This document shows, piece after piece, positions 16,324 through 25,030 of a DNA stretch of 39,336 bases. The translations under genes were made by a program, and so were the position numbers. Within the stretch, counting starts at the first letter, position 1. The number at the start of each line of letters is the position of its first letter. The notes under the pieces are model-generated. The model made no database searches and was not told the DNA's origin. It worked only from the letters and a program-made list of their open reading frames with translations. Origin of the DNA: Prevotella sp. (GTDB taxonomy: Bacteria > Bacteroidota > Bacteroidia > Bacteroidales > Bacteroidaceae); the NCBI GenBank assembly GCA_017619445.1, contig JAFZSI010000013.1, forward strand, positions 1-39,336. Reading direction: 5' to 3'.

Positions 16324-16366
16324 CTAGATTGTCTAGAGATTCTAGATATTCTAGATAATCCAGATT
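16324..16366. repeat. 9-bp tandem repeat (ctagaNNNN) in the rpsK-rpsD spacer
   Basis: The word ctaga recurs at 16324, 16333, 16342 and 16351, exactly 9 bp apart, with a degenerate fifth unit at 16360. It lies within the transcribed spacer of the alpha operon, between the rpsK stop and the rpsD start. Confidence 0.85.
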
Positions 16367-16368
16367 AA

Positions 16369-16758
16369 TTACACGCGGCGGCGCTTTGGAGGACGGCAGC
16401 CGTTGTGGGGCAGCGGAGTGACGTCGATAATCTCAATAACTTCGATGCCTGCACCGTGGATGGCGCGGATGGCCGACTCGCGTCCGTTGCCGGGACCCTT
16501 AACGTAGGCCTTTACCTTGCGCAAACCAAGGTCGTAAGCGATTTTTGCGCAGTCCTCGGCAGCCATCTGTGCTGCATAGGGGGTATTCTTCTTTGAGCCG
16601 CGGAAGCCCATCTTACCTGCTGATGACCAGGAAATGACCTGACCTTCACCGTTGGCGAGTGTAACGATAATATTGTTAAACGAGCTATGCACGTGGAGCT
16701 GTCCAAGAGCATCAACACGGACATTTCTTTTCTTTGAAGTGACTGTTTTCTTTGCCAT
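16369..16758 (-). CDS. rpsK: 30S ribosomal protein S11
   Basis: A 129-residue platform protein. Diagnostic stretches are [20 protein letters not shown] (about 21-40), [20 protein letters not shown] and the C-terminal [13 protein letters not shown]. It binds 16S rRNA near the 690 and 790 loops together with S7 and S18. It sits between rpsM and rpsD as in other Bacteroidetes. Confidence 0.98.
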   Translation of the reverse strand: MAKKTVTSKKRNVRVDALGQLHVHSSFNNIIVTLANGEGQVISWSSAGKMGFRGSKKNTPYAAQMAAEDCAKIAYDLGLRKVKAYVKGPGNGRESAIRAIHGAGIEVIEIIDVTPLPHNGCRPPKRRRV

Positions 16759-16797
16759 AATCTTTAATTCTTAGTCGTTAGTGATACTGAAATAGGA

Positions 16798-17178
16798 TTA
16801 CTTCGTAGCCTTCTTCTTGTTAGCAACAGTCTTCTTCTTTCCTTTGCGAGTGCGGGCATTGTTCTTTGTGCTCTGACCGCGAACAGGAAGTCCATGACGG
16901 TGCCTGACTCCACGATAGCAACCAATATCCATCAGTCGCTTGATGTTCATCTGGATCTCGCTACGGAGATCACCTTCTACTTTGAATTCAGCGCCGATGA
17001 TTTCACGGATTTTGGCTGCCTGCTCGTCAGACCACTCGTTGACTTTCAACTCGCGGCTCACGCCTGCCTTATCCAATATCTTTGCTGAACTACTTCGACC
17101 TATACCGAAGATATAGGTCAATGCGATTTCGCCACGCTTATTCTGGGGCAAATCTACTCCAACAATTCTTATTGCCAT
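16798..17178 (-). CDS. rpsM: 30S ribosomal protein S13
   Basis: A 126-residue head protein. The start is set at 17178 ([20 protein letters not shown]); the open frame reaches 26 codons further upstream, but those are Phe-rich and read through the likely promoter. The helix-two-turn-helix region [13 protein letters not shown] and the motif [20 protein letters not shown] are present. The Lys-rich tail contacts tRNA in other bacteria. It is the first gene after rpmJ and may have its own promoter. Confidence 0.97.
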   Translation of the reverse strand: MAIRIVGVDLPQNKRGEIALTYIFGIGRSSSAKILDKAGVSRELKVNEWSDEQAAKIREIIGAEFKVEGDLRSEIQMNIKRLMDIGCYRGVRHRHGLPVRGQSTKNNARTRKGKKKTVANKKKATK

Positions 17179-17231
17179 TGATAAATGATTAAAAAAAATG
17201 ATTAAAAACGATACTTTGTCAAAAAAGCGTA

Positions 17232-17239
17232 CAAAGGTA
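17232..17239 (-). promoter_or_regulatory. possible internal promoter upstream of rpsM
   Basis: Minus-strand TACCTTTG (plus 17232-17239) lies 53 bp before rpsM, in the longest spacer of this part of the cluster (17179-17282). No convincing TTTG box is 19-21 bp upstream, so this is a weak call for an alpha-operon promoter. Confidence 0.4.
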
Positions 17240-17282
17240 AGAAAAAAATATGGCATTCCTCGCCTTTTATGCTATTTTAACT

Positions 17283-17399
17283 TTAGCCCTGACGCAATTT
17301 GTACTTAGGGTTCTTCTTACAGATAACGAACAGCCGACCTTTGCGACGCACGATCTTGCAGTCGGGAGTGCGTTTTTTTACAGATGCTCTTGTCTTCAT
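17283..17399 (-). CDS. rpmJ: 50S ribosomal protein L36
   Basis: A 38-residue protein, [20 protein letters not shown] to [11 protein letters not shown]. Of the four zinc ligands of the classical form (C-x2-C-x12-C-x4-H), only Cys14 and Cys27 remain; position 11 is Thr and the His position is Tyr. It is therefore the zinc-independent type, as I recall for other Bacteroidetes. Its position between infA and rpsM confirms identity. Confidence 0.95.
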   Translation of the reverse strand: MKTRASVKKRTPDCKIVRRKGRLFVICKKNPKYKLRQG

Positions 17400-17414
17400 A
17401 ATGATATAGAAAGT

Positions 17415-17633
17415 TTATTTGTATCTAAAAACGATTCTACCTTTAGTAAGGTCGTAGGGGCTCATCTCCACCTTGACCTTGTCGCCGGGAAGGATTTTGA
17501 TGTAGTGCATTCTCATCTTGCCAGAGATATGCGCTATAATCTGTACTCCGTTCTCCAGTTCAACGCGGAACATTGCGTTTGACAATGACTCCAATATCGT
17601 TCCGTCCTGCTCTATAGCGGATTGTTTTGCCAT
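17415..17633 (-). CDS. infA: translation initiation factor IF-1
   Basis: A 72-residue OB-fold protein starting [20 protein letters not shown] and ending [12 protein letters not shown]. The length and the [24 protein letters not shown] segment match bacterial IF-1, which blocks the A site during initiation. It lies in the conserved map-infA-rpmJ order. Confidence 0.98.
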   Translation of the reverse strand: MAKQSAIEQDGTILESLSNAMFRVELENGVQIIAHISGKMRMHYIKILPGDKVKVEMSPYDLTKGRIVFRYK

Positions 17634-17693
17634 GTTTTGTTGATTTCCTCTTTATTGGTAAATTGTTCTGATTGAAAATAGATGAAAGAAGTG

Positions 17694-18494
17694 TCACGAC
17701 CGTGAGGCCTCGACAGCTTCCGCTTCTTCGAATGATGATAAAATCTCAGCTGCACCCCGTCTGACGACGATAGTATGCTCAAAGTGGGCAGCAGGCTTGC
17801 CGTCGCGTGTGCGCACCGTCCATCGGTCAGGCATCAGGTATATGGCCCTGTCGCCCATGGTAATCATCGGCTCGATGGCAATGCACATGCCAGCTTTGAG
17901 CATGGTGCCGTTGCCCCGGCGGCCATAGTTGGGCACTTGTGGATCTTCGTGCATCGCGCGGCCAATGCCGTGGCCGGTAAGTTCGCGCACCACTCCGTAT
18001 CCTCGCTGCTCGCAGTAGTCCTGAACGGCACTGCCGATATCTCCGACATGCTTGCCGGCGCAGGCATTCCTGATGCCTTCATAGAGCGATTCCTTCGTGG
18101 TGCGGAGCAAGGCCTTGACCTCTTCGGACACTTCACCAACCATGTAGGTATAGCACGAGTCACCGTTGAAACCGTTGAGCAGGGTGCCACAGTCGATGGA
18201 AATGATGTCGCCGTCGCGAAGAACGGTCTTGCTGTCGGGCACACCGTGAACGACAGCGTCGTTGACAGATGTGCAGATGCTTGCAGGGAACGGTGCTCCG
18301 TATGGATTGGGGAAGTCCTTGAAAGTGGGAACTGCCCCGTGGTCGCGGATAAACTCATCAGCGATGCGGTCCAGTTGGAGCGTCGTTACACCAGGCTTGA
18401 TATGCTTAGCCAATTCGCCAAGCGTTTTACCAACAAGTTGGTTCGCTTGGCGCATTAGCTCAATTTCATCTTCAGTCTTCAGATAAATTTTCAT
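17694..18494 (-). CDS. map: type I methionine aminopeptidase
   Basis: A 266-residue cytoplasmic metalloprotease that removes the initiator Met. The metal ligands are all visible in order: the two Asp of IISIDCGTLLNGFNGDSCYT, His in TGHGIGRAMHEDP, Glu in CIAIEPMIT and the last Glu in AHFEHTIVV. It begins 12 bp after the secY TAG stop and in the same reading frame. If that TAG were read through, SecY and Map would be fused. Confidence 0.98.
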   Translation of the reverse strand: MKIYLKTEDEIELMRQANQLVGKTLGELAKHIKPGVTTLQLDRIADEFIRDHGAVPTFKDFPNPYGAPFPASICTSVNDAVVHGVPDSKTVLRDGDIISIDCGTLLNGFNGDSCYTYMVGEVSEEVKALLRTTKESLYEGIRNACAGKHVGDIGSAVQDYCEQRGYGVVRELTGHGIGRAMHEDPQVPNYGRRGNGTMLKAGMCIAIEPMITMGDRAIYLMPDRWTVRTRDGKPAAHFEHTIVVRRGAAEILSSFEEAEAVEASRS

Positions 18495-18506
18495 CAGTAC
18501 GAAATA

Positions 18507-19853
18507 CTAATATGCGGAAACTCCACCCTTAGCATGTACTTTTCCGGCATTGAGGAGACCATCGTAATGACGCATCATCAGATGGCTCTCAATTTGCTGA
18601 AGGGTATCGATGACGACACCGACCAGAATGAGAAGCGACGTACCTCCAAAGAACTGTGAGAATCCCTGCTGAACATTCAGCAGTCCTGCGAAAGCAGGCA
18701 TGATGGCGATGAAAGCGATGAACAGCGAGCCGGGCAGGGTGATGCGCGACATCACCGTGTCGATGTAGTCGGCTGTGGGCTTACCGGGCTTAATGCCAGG
18801 GATGAAGCCGTTGTTGCGCTTCATGTCTTCTGCCATCTGGGTGGGATTCAGCGTGATTGCGGTATAGAAATAGGTGAATGCGATGATAAGCAGCGCATAG
18901 ACTATGTTATACAGCAAGCTCCTGTTGTCAGTGAGCGACTGAATCAGCCAGTTTGTGCTTTCTGCTGAGTAGCGGATTACCGTCAGCGGGATGAACATCA
19001 GAGCCTGAGCAAAGATGATAGGCATCACGTTGGCTGCGAACAGCTTCAAAGGAATATACTGACGGGCACCACCAAACTGCTGCTTTCCGTTTCCTACAAG
19101 ACGCTTGGCGTATTGCACGGGAACTTTGCGCACGCCCTGCACCAGAAGAATTGATGCACAAACAACTGCATAAAGGATAAGAATCTCAATGACAAACATC
19201 ACGAGGCCACCACCTGTGATAGCGGTGAAACGAGAGCTGACCTCCTGGAAGAATGCCTGGGGGAGGCGAGCAATGATACCAATCATGATGATGAGTGAGA
19301 CACCGTTTCCTACACCCTTGTCTGTAATGCGCTCACCCAGCCAAAGGATGAACATACTGCCAGCTGCAAGAATAATTGACGCTGTGAACATGAATGTGGA
19401 CCAGTTGACACCCGTTGCAAGAGCGCCTGCAGCCTGATACTTCAGGTTCATAAGATAAGCAGGTGCCTGGAAGAACAGGATGGCGATGGTCAGCACACGT
19501 GTGTACCACATGATTTTCTTACGGCCGCTCTCGCCTTCACGCTGCATCTTCTGGAAATAAGGCACAGCAACAGCGAGCAGCTGCATTACGATGGAAGCAG
19601 AGATGTATGGCATAATTCCCAAGGCGAAGATTGACGCATTGGAAAATGCACCTCCTGAGAACATGTCGAGCAGCGACATAAGGCCGCCAGCTGTCTGCGA
19701 CTGTAGTTTTTCCAACATGCCCGGGTTGATTCCAGGAAGGACAACGAACGAGCCGAAACGATAAATTGCTACAAACAGCAGAGTGATGAGGAGTCGCTGG
19801 CGCAAATCCTCAATCCTCCAACAGTTTCTCAGGTACTCAATAAACTTTTTCAT
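18507..19853 (-). CDS. secY: preprotein translocase subunit SecY
   Basis: A 448-residue inner-membrane channel of the Sec translocon with about ten hydrophobic segments. Typical regions are the N-terminal RQRLLITLLFVAIYRFG, the plug area following MLEKLQSQTAGGLMSLLDMF, the cytoplasmic loop VQGVRKVPVQYAKR, and the C-terminal IESHLMMRHYDGLL. It ends with TAG, an ordinary use of the amber codon as a stop in this genome. Position between rplO and map is standard. Confidence 0.98.
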   Translation of the reverse strand: MKKFIEYLRNCWRIEDLRQRLLITLLFVAIYRFGSFVVLPGINPGMLEKLQSQTAGGLMSLLDMFSGGAFSNASIFALGIMPYISASIVMQLLAVAVPYFQKMQREGESGRKKIMWYTRVLTIAILFFQAPAYLMNLKYQAAGALATGVNWSTFMFTASIILAAGSMFILWLGERITDKGVGNGVSLIIMIGIIARLPQAFFQEVSSRFTAITGGGLVMFVIEILILYAVVCASILLVQGVRKVPVQYAKRLVGNGKQQFGGARQYIPLKLFAANVMPIIFAQALMFIPLTVIRYSAESTNWLIQSLTDNRSLLYNIVYALLIIAFTYFYTAITLNPTQMAEDMKRNNGFIPGIKPGKPTADYIDTVMSRITLPGSLFIAFIAIMPAFAGLLNVQQGFSQFFGGTSLLILVGVVIDTLQQIESHLMMRHYDGLLNAGKVHAKGGVSAY

Positions 19854-19857
19854 TTTT

Positions 19858-20304
19858 TTAGATTATAGTTGTGTTACCACCAGCTGCCTTGATTGCTTCT
19901 TCGGCAGTCTTAGAGAAAGCATTAGCTTCAACTTCAAGTTTAGCCTTCAACGAGCCGTTGCCCAAGATCTTGACGAGTTCCTTGCCGTTGGTGAGACCAG
20001 CGGCCTTGAGCTCCTCAATGCCAATCTTGGTGAGGTTTTTCTTCTCAGCAAGTTTCTGCAGAGTAGAGAGGTTGATGGCCAGGTACTCCTTGTGGTTAAT
20101 GTTCTTGAAACCAAACTTGGGAACGCGGCGCTGCAGCGGCATCTGTCCACCTTCGAAACCAACCTTTCTCTTATAACCAGAACGAGCCTTGGCACCTTTG
20201 TGACCACGAGTAGAAGTACCACCCAGACCGGAACCTGTTCCGCGACCGATACGACGACGTGAATGTGTAGAGCCTTTAGCTGGCTTTAAATTATTTAATT
20301 TCAT
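19858..20304 (-). CDS. rplO: 50S ribosomal protein L15
   Basis: A 148-residue protein. The start is at 20304 (MKLNNLKPAKGSTHSRRRIG); the longer open frame to 20340 adds 12 non-conserved residues overlapping the rpmD end. The Gly/Arg-rich N-terminal arm (RRRIGRGTGSGLGGTSTRGH) penetrates 23S rRNA, and the C-terminal domain ends AAGGNTTII. It is a late assembly protein, located between rpmD and secY. Confidence 0.97.
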   Translation of the reverse strand: MKLNNLKPAKGSTHSRRRIGRGTGSGLGGTSTRGHKGAKARSGYKRKVGFEGGQMPLQRRVPKFGFKNINHKEYLAINLSTLQKLAEKKNLTKIGIEELKAAGLTNGKELVKILGNGSLKAKLEVEANAFSKTAEEAIKAAGGNTTII

Positions 20305-20329
20305 AATTCTATTCCTGTTTAAAAGATTA

Positions 20330-20506
20330 TTATTCAACAACGGTCACCATGTGACGAACCTTGCGTATCATACCACGGATAGTAGGAGTATCTTCCAATT
20401 CCACAACCTGTGAGATTTTATGAAGGCCAAGCGCTTTGAGTGTGCGCTTCTGGTCAATAGGATAACCAATTTTGCTCTTAATCTGTTTAATCTTGATTGT
20501 TGCCAT
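20330..20506 (-). CDS. rpmD: 50S ribosomal protein L30
   Basis: A 58-residue protein, [20 protein letters not shown], then [20 protein letters not shown], ending RHMVTVVE. The pattern ([31 protein letters not shown]) is that of the short bacterial L30. It fits exactly between rpsE and rplO and is intact. Confidence 0.97.
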   Translation of the reverse strand: MATIKIKQIKSKIGYPIDQKRTLKALGLHKISQVVELEDTPTIRGMIRKVRHMVTVVE

Positions 20507-20520
20507 AGTTGTTATCTCCT

Positions 20521-21033
20521 TTATCCTTTAAATACTTTTTGCATACTGATACCGCGCTGACCAGCGATAGTATAGGCATCACGCATCTCGCTCAAGGCAG
20601 CGATGGTTGCCTTCACCAAGTTGTGGGGGTTTGATGAGCCCTTTGACTTGGCAATCACATCGGTCACACCGGCACTCTCAAGAACGGCACGCATGGCACC
20701 ACCAGCCTTAAGGCCAGTACCAGGAGCGGCGGGCTTGAGAAGCACTTTGGCGCCGCCGTACGACACCTCAGCCTCATGGGGAACAGTGCCTTTCAGCACA
20801 GGTACTTTCAAGAGATTCTTTTTGGCTGACTCCACGCCCTTAGCGATTGCTGTGGTCACTTCGCCAGCTTTTCCAAGACCCCATCCGATAACACCATTAC
20901 CGTCACCAACAACGACGATGGCAGCGAATGTGAAGGTACGGCCACCCTTTGTTACCTTGGTAACACGGTTGATGGCGACCAAACGGTCTTTCAACTCAAC
21001 GTCACTATTTACTTTTACTTTATTAATTGCCAT
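20521..21033 (-). CDS. rpsE: 30S ribosomal protein S5
   Basis: A 170-residue protein with the S5 RNA-binding domain (about 12-75: VKDR-type start then [20 protein letters not shown]) and the C-terminal domain with [20 protein letters not shown] and [15 protein letters not shown]. It sits at the decoding region together with S4 and helps translational accuracy. S5 directly contacts S4, which matters given the interrupted rpsD. Confidence 0.98.
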   Translation of the reverse strand: MAINKVKVNSDVELKDRLVAINRVTKVTKGGRTFTFAAIVVVGDGNGVIGWGLGKAGEVTTAIAKGVESAKKNLLKVPVLKGTVPHEAEVSYGGAKVLLKPAAPGTGLKAGGAMRAVLESAGVTDVIAKSKGSSNPHNLVKATIAALSEMRDAYTIAGQRGISMQKVFKG

Positions 21034-21041
21034 AATCGTTA

Positions 21042-21386
21042 TTAGAATTTAAGTCCACCTTTACGTGCTCCGTCAGCAAGTTCCTTCACACGGCCATGAT
21101 AAAGATAACCGTTACGGTCGAAGACAACAGTCTCGACACCTGCCTCAAGTGCTTTCTTTGCAATAAGCTCACCAACCTTGGCGGCCTGCTCTTTCTTTGG
21201 CATGGTTTCCATACCCAGCGAAGAAGCAGAGACCAAAGTCTTGCCAGTCAAGTCGTTGATAATCTGAACATAAATCTGCTTGTTTGAGCGGAATACACTC
21301 ATGCGAGGACGCTCAGCAGTTCCGTTAACTCTCTTGCGAATTCTGTATTTGATTTTGATTCGTCTTTCTACTTTCTTTGTTGTCAT
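21042..21386 (-). CDS. rplR: 50S ribosomal protein L18
   Basis: A 114-residue 5S rRNA-binding protein. It starts [20 protein letters not shown] and contains [20 protein letters not shown] and the C-terminal [20 protein letters not shown]. Length and position between rplF and rpsE are standard. Confidence 0.98.
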   Translation of the reverse strand: MTTKKVERRIKIKYRIRKRVNGTAERPRMSVFRSNKQIYVQIINDLTGKTLVSASSLGMETMPKKEQAAKVGELIAKKALEAGVETVVFDRNGYLYHGRVKELADGARKGGLKF

Positions 21387-21416
21387 AATCGTAATTAATT
21401 TAATAGATTAGGATTA

Positions 21417-21983
21417 TTACTTAGCTGAAGCTGACTTACCCGACTTGCGGCGGATAACCTCGCCCTTGAACAAGATACCTTTTCCCTTGTAAGGCTCAGG
21501 CATGCGGAAAGAACGAATCTTTGCACAGATAAGACCAAGCAGCTGCTTGTCGCAAGACTCCAGGATAATCTGAGGGTTCTGGTTGCGCTCAGATTTGGTC
21601 TCAACCTTCACTTCGCTGGGGAGCTGAAGGAAAATGGGATGAGTATAACCCAGTGAGAACTCAATCAGGTTGCCCTGGTTGGAAACACGATAACCAACAC
21701 CCACAAGCTCGAGCTCCTTTTTGTAACCCTCGCTCACACCGACAACCATGTTGTTGATAAGAGAGCGGTAAAGGCCATGGAAAGCCTGCTTCTGCTTGAC
21801 GTTAACGGGGCTGTTCTCGTCAATCTCGAAAGTAATATGACCATCCTCGACTTTCATCAGGATAGAAGAATCCAGTTTCTGCGAGAGTTCGCCCTTGGGG
21901 CCTTTCACAGTAACGATGCCGTCTTTGTGGCTGATGTTAACACCGGCAGGAATATTAATTGGCAGTTTACCTATTCTTGACAT
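21417..21983 (-). CDS. rplF: 50S ribosomal protein L6
   Basis: A 188-residue protein. The start at 21983 (MSRIGKLPINIPAGVNISHK) is the family start; five extra upstream codons are open but unlike L6. Two repeated alpha/beta domains are present, the second with the 23S-binding motif EPYKGKGILF near the C-terminus. Confidence 0.97.
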   Translation of the reverse strand: MSRIGKLPINIPAGVNISHKDGIVTVKGPKGELSQKLDSSILMKVEDGHITFEIDENSPVNVKQKQAFHGLYRSLINNMVVGVSEGYKKELELVGVGYRVSNQGNLIEFSLGYTHPIFLQLPSEVKVETKSERNQNPQIILESCDKQLLGLICAKIRSFRMPEPYKGKGILFKGEVIRRKSGKSASAK

Positions 21984-21998
21984 AATAAAACCCTCCAA

Positions 21999-22394
21999 TT
22001 AATAAACGTAGCAAAGAACCTCACCGCCGATTTTCAGCTCAGAGGCTTCCTTGTCTGTCATTACACCTTTGGATGTGGAGATAATGGCTATACCCAATCC
22101 GTTAATAACTCTCGGCATGTCTTTGTAACCGGTATATCTGCGCAAACCGGGTGTTGACACTCTTTTCAAACACTTGATAGCGTTTGTCTTTGTTTCAGGG
22201 TCGTACTTCAAGGCAACCTTGATTGTACCCTGAGGACCATCCTCAACGAACTTGTAGTTCAGGATGTATCCTTTCTCGAAGAGGATTTTTGTAATCTCTT
22301 TCTTCAAGTTAGACGCAGGAACTTCCACAACACGGTGATGAGCCATGATTGCGTTTCTGAGTCTGGTCAGATAATCTGCTATTGGATCTGTCAT
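21999..22394 (-). CDS. rpsH: 30S ribosomal protein S8
   Basis: A 131-residue protein starting MTDPIADYLTRLRNAIMAHH; the open frame upstream to 22457 is spacer sequence. The C-terminal STSKGVMTDKEASELKIGGE with terminal VLCYVY is the conserved 16S-binding surface. In E. coli, S8 represses translation of the spc operon by binding its mRNA. Here a structured spacer lies directly upstream of the start codon (22395-22551). Confidence 0.97.
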   Translation of the reverse strand: MTDPIADYLTRLRNAIMAHHRVVEVPASNLKKEITKILFEKGYILNYKFVEDGPQGTIKVALKYDPETKTNAIKCLKRVSTPGLRRYTGYKDMPRVINGLGIAIISTSKGVMTDKEASELKIGGEVLCYVY

Positions 22395-22465
22395 AAAAAA
22401 TAATTGTTTAATTAATCGGGACTCCCCCGACAATATTAAAAAATAAAGAATTCTCAAGCGTTAAA

Positions 22466-22535
22466 GCCTCAGGAACCCTGGATGAGCCTGCCCGTTGCCG
22501 GGCTTGCATGGCTCAGGTTCCGCCAGCTCATCCTG
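22466..22535 (-). promoter_or_regulatory. structured RNA spacer between rpsN and rpsH with two alternative folds
   Basis: The rpsN-rpsH spacer is 157 bp, much longer than others in the spc region. As minus-strand RNA it can fold as three stacked helices (ggaacc/ggttcc, gagcc/ggctc, gcccg/cgggc) capped by a GCAA tetraloop. The ggctc strand can instead extend as ggctcatcc to pair with ggatgagc upstream (8 bp), so the folds are mutually exclusive. A further short hairpin (tcggg/cccga, about 22423-22437) lies before the rpsH start. A regulatory role is inferred from form and place only. Confidence 0.55.
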
Positions 22536-22551
22536 CCATCCTTCGCCGCTC

Positions 22552-22854
22552 TTACCAGCTGGCTTTCTTCACACCGGGAATCAGACCGGCAGAAGCCATC
22601 TCGCGGAACTGGATACGTGAAAGACCAAACTGGCGGATGTATCCCTTGGGACGACCCGTGATCTTGCAACGGTTGTGCAGGCGGATGGGATTGGCGTTCT
22701 TGGGTATGCTCTGCAGTTTGCGAGCAGCCTCGTAGGCCTCAGCAGGATCCTCTGTGGTTGCTATGATTTTTTTCAGGGCTGCACGTTTCTCGGCATAACG
22801 GGCAACGAGCTTAGCGCGTTTCACCTCGCGTGCTTTCATCGATTCTTTTGCCAT
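22552..22854 (-). CDS. rpsN: 30S ribosomal protein S14 (zinc-free, long form)
   Basis: A 100-residue protein starting [20 protein letters not shown], with the conserved C-terminal part [20 protein letters not shown], then [18 protein letters not shown]. Only one Cys is present, so the zinc-binding CxxC pairs of the short form are absent. It begins 5 bp after rplE ends. Confidence 0.98.
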   Translation of the reverse strand: MAKESMKAREVKRAKLVARYAEKRAALKKIIATTEDPAEAYEAARKLQSIPKNANPIRLHNRCKITGRPKGYIRQFGLSRIQFREMASAGLIPGVKKASW

Positions 22855-22859
22855 GTCTC

Positions 22860-23414
22860 TTAATCGTTTTTAGCGTTCTTAAATGGAAGTCCGAATGCCT
22901 TGAGCAGAGCATAGCCCTCTTCATCAGTCTTGGCAGATGTAACGAAGGTGATGTTCATGCCTTGAATTCGGTCAATGGTGTCAATATTGATTTCAGGGAA
23001 GATAATCTGCTCCTGAATACCGAGGGTATAGTTTCCACGACCATCGAACTTCGACTCGATTCCTTTGAAGTCGCGGATACGCGGCAGAGCAATGCGGACG
23101 AGTTTCTCGAGGAATTCGTACATGCGCTCGCGACGCAGGGTCACCATGACGCCGATGGGCATCTTCTTACGCAGCTTGAAGTTGGCGATGTCCTTCTTTG
23201 AATAGGTGGCAACGGCCTTCTGTCCTGCTATGGCAGAAATCTCGTTGATGGCCACGTCGATGATTTTCTTATCCTGTGTAGCGTCGCCGAGACCCTGGTT
23301 GATGACGATTTTCTTCAGTACAGGAACCTGCATGGCTGAAGAATAGTTGAACTGCTTCTTCAGTGCCGGAGCAATGCTCTCAGCATATTGTTTTTTTAAC
23401 TGTGCTGTATTCAT
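22860..23414 (-). CDS. rplE: 50S ribosomal protein L5
   Basis: A 184-residue 5S rRNA-binding protein. Conserved stretches are [40 protein letters not shown] and [20 protein letters not shown]. Its start overlaps the rplX stop by one base (TAATG), which suggests translational coupling. Confidence 0.98.
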   Translation of the reverse strand: MNTAQLKKQYAESIAPALKKQFNYSSAMQVPVLKKIVINQGLGDATQDKKIIDVAINEISAIAGQKAVATYSKKDIANFKLRKKMPIGVMVTLRRERMYEFLEKLVRIALPRIRDFKGIESKFDGRGNYTLGIQEQIIFPEINIDTIDRIQGMNITFVTSAKTDEEGYALLKAFGLPFKNAKND

Positions 23415-23731
23415 TACTTAATCTCCTCTCCTGACTTTTTAGCGATACGAATAACGTTTTTACCCTCGTGCTTGATAGACACGCGTGTAGGCTTGCCGCT
23501 CTTGGGGTCGATCAGGCTCAAATTGGAAATGTGAATAGGAGCCTCCTGCTTGATGATGCCTCCCTGAGGATTCTTGGCAGAGGGCTTTGAGCTTTTCGAG
23601 ACGACGTTGACGCCTTCCACGATAGCGCGCTGCTTCTCTACCAGCACCTTGAGCACCTTGCCAGTCTTGCCCTTGTCCTCACCGGCAAGAACAACGACTG
23701 TGTCATTTTTTCTGATATGTAACTTTGCCAT
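23414..23731 (-). CDS. rplX: 50S ribosomal protein L24
   Basis: A 105-residue protein that initiates 50S assembly. The KOW motif is at about 9-27 ([19 protein letters not shown]), followed by [20 protein letters not shown]. Order rplN-rplX-rplE is standard. Confidence 0.98.
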   Translation of the reverse strand: MAKLHIRKNDTVVVLAGEDKGKTGKVLKVLVEKQRAIVEGVNVVSKSSKPSAKNPQGGIIKQEAPIHISNLSLIDPKSGKPTRVSIKHEGKNVIRIAKKSGEEIK

Positions 23732-23752
23732 TAGTCTTATTGTTTTTAATGT

Positions 23753-24118
23753 TTAAAGAACCTCAGGTGCCAAAGATACGACTTTCATATTCACTGCGCG
23801 GAGCTCGCGGGCCACAGGGCCGAAGATACGGCTGCCACGAAGCTCGCCAGCATTGTTCAGCAGCACACATGCGTTGTCATCGAAACGGATGTAAGAGCCG
23901 TCGGCACGACGAATCTCTTTCTTTGTGCGAACAATCAAAGCCTTAGATACTGCACCCTTTTTCAAATCACTTGATGGGATAACGTTCTTGACAGCAACGA
24001 CAATCACGTCACCAACACTTGCATAACGGCGGCGGGTTCCACCCAGCACACGGATGCAAAGAGCCTCGCGTGCACCGCTGTTGTCTGCTACGGTAAGTCT
24101 TGATTCTGCTTGTATCAT
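23753..24118 (-). CDS. rplN: 50S ribosomal protein L14
   Basis: A 121-residue five-stranded barrel protein. It starts [20 protein letters not shown] and contains the L14 signature [15 protein letters not shown] and [16 protein letters not shown]. It begins 2 bp after rpsQ ends. Confidence 0.98.
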   Translation of the reverse strand: MIQAESRLTVADNSGAREALCIRVLGGTRRRYASVGDVIVVAVKNVIPSSDLKKGAVSKALIVRTKKEIRRADGSYIRFDDNACVLLNNAGELRGSRIFGPVARELRAVNMKVVSLAPEVL

Positions 24119-24120
24119 AA

Positions 24121-24378
24121 TTACTTAGCTTTTTCTACGATTTGTACTAATCTCCATCTCTTTGTCTTCGACAAGGGACGTGTTTCCATAATGAGCACTG
24201 TATCACCGATGTTGGCCTCATTCTTCTCATCATGAGCGTGATACTTCTTTGTCTTCTGGACAAATTTACCATAGATTGGGTGTTTCTCCTTGAACTTGGA
24301 TGCAATAACAATGGTTTTATCCATTTTGTTGCTGATTACGACACCCTGTCTTGTTTTTCTTAAATTTCTTGTTTCCAT
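24121..24378 (-). CDS. rpsQ: 30S ribosomal protein S17
   Basis: An 85-residue OB-fold primary 16S-binding protein. I take [20 protein letters not shown] as the start because family members begin at this Met; an ATG three codons upstream (24387) is in frame and also possible. The conserved [20 protein letters not shown] and [20 protein letters not shown] follow. Confidence 0.95.
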   Translation of the reverse strand: METRNLRKTRQGVVISNKMDKTIVIASKFKEKHPIYGKFVQKTKKYHAHDEKNEANIGDTVLIMETRPLSKTKRWRLVQIVEKAK

Positions 24379-24389
24379 CTGGACCATTG

Positions 24390-24584
24390 TTATTTGTTAA
24401 GTTCTCTCTGACGAAGTTCTGTTTTCATACGTGCAATGTCACGACGAGCAGCCTTAATCTGTGATGGATTCTCAAGTGGAGAGACTGCGTGGTTCAGTTT
24501 CAACTGGTTATACTTCGTAACCTCATCCTCTAAGCGCTCTGCCAACTCGTTGGTCTCGAGCTTCTTAATTTCTGTCATCTTCAT
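24390..24584 (-). CDS. rpmC: 50S ribosomal protein L29
   Basis: A 64-residue helical hairpin protein near the exit tunnel, [20 protein letters not shown] to [14 protein letters not shown]. It lies between rplP and rpsQ as expected. Confidence 0.97.
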   Translation of the reverse strand: MKMTEIKKLETNELAERLEDEVTKYNQLKLNHAVSPLENPSQIKAARRDIARMKTELRQRELNK

Positions 24585-24587
24585 AGC

Positions 24588-25016
24588 TTAAGCGTTTTTA
24601 TCGTAATCACGTCTAACAACAAACTTTGTCTTAACAGGCAGTTTCTGGGCACCCAGGCGAAGGGCCTCCTTGGCCACATCGAAGGGAACGCCTTCAACCT
24701 CAAACAGAATGCGTCCCGGCGTTACGGGAGCTACCCAGCCGGCGGGGTCACCCTTACCTTTACCCATACGCACGTCAGCGGGCTTGCGGGTAATGGGTTT
24801 GTCGGGGAATATGCGAATCCAGACCTGGCCTTCGCGGTTCATGTAACGGTTGATGGCCACACGGGCAGCCTCAATCTGGCGGCTGTCAATCCACTTTGCG
24901 TCGAGTGTCTTGATGCCGAAAGAACCGAAAGCCAGTTGCGTACCTCTGTGGGCGTTGCCTTTGTTGCCGCGGCCGTCCTGAGGTCTTCTATATCTAACTC
25001 TTTTTGGCTGTAACAT
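24588..25016 (-). CDS. rplP: 50S ribosomal protein L16
   Basis: A 142-residue protein placed between the A-site tRNA and 23S rRNA. It starts [20 protein letters not shown] and contains [20 protein letters not shown] and the C-terminal [12 protein letters not shown]. The Arg residue of the PEGRGIF-type hydroxylation loop is not examined here. Confidence 0.98.
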   Translation of the reverse strand: MLQPKRVRYRRPQDGRGNKGNAHRGTQLAFGSFGIKTLDAKWIDSRQIEAARVAINRYMNREGQVWIRIFPDKPITRKPADVRMGKGKGDPAGWVAPVTPGRILFEVEGVPFDVAKEALRLGAQKLPVKTKFVVRRDYDKNA

Positions 25017-25030
25017 GATGTTTCTTTCTT

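Noticed and set aside
17179-17256. N-terminal extension of S13
   Set aside because: The extra 26 residues are Phe-rich, unlike S13, and cover the probable leader; the family start [11 protein letters not shown] is at 17178.
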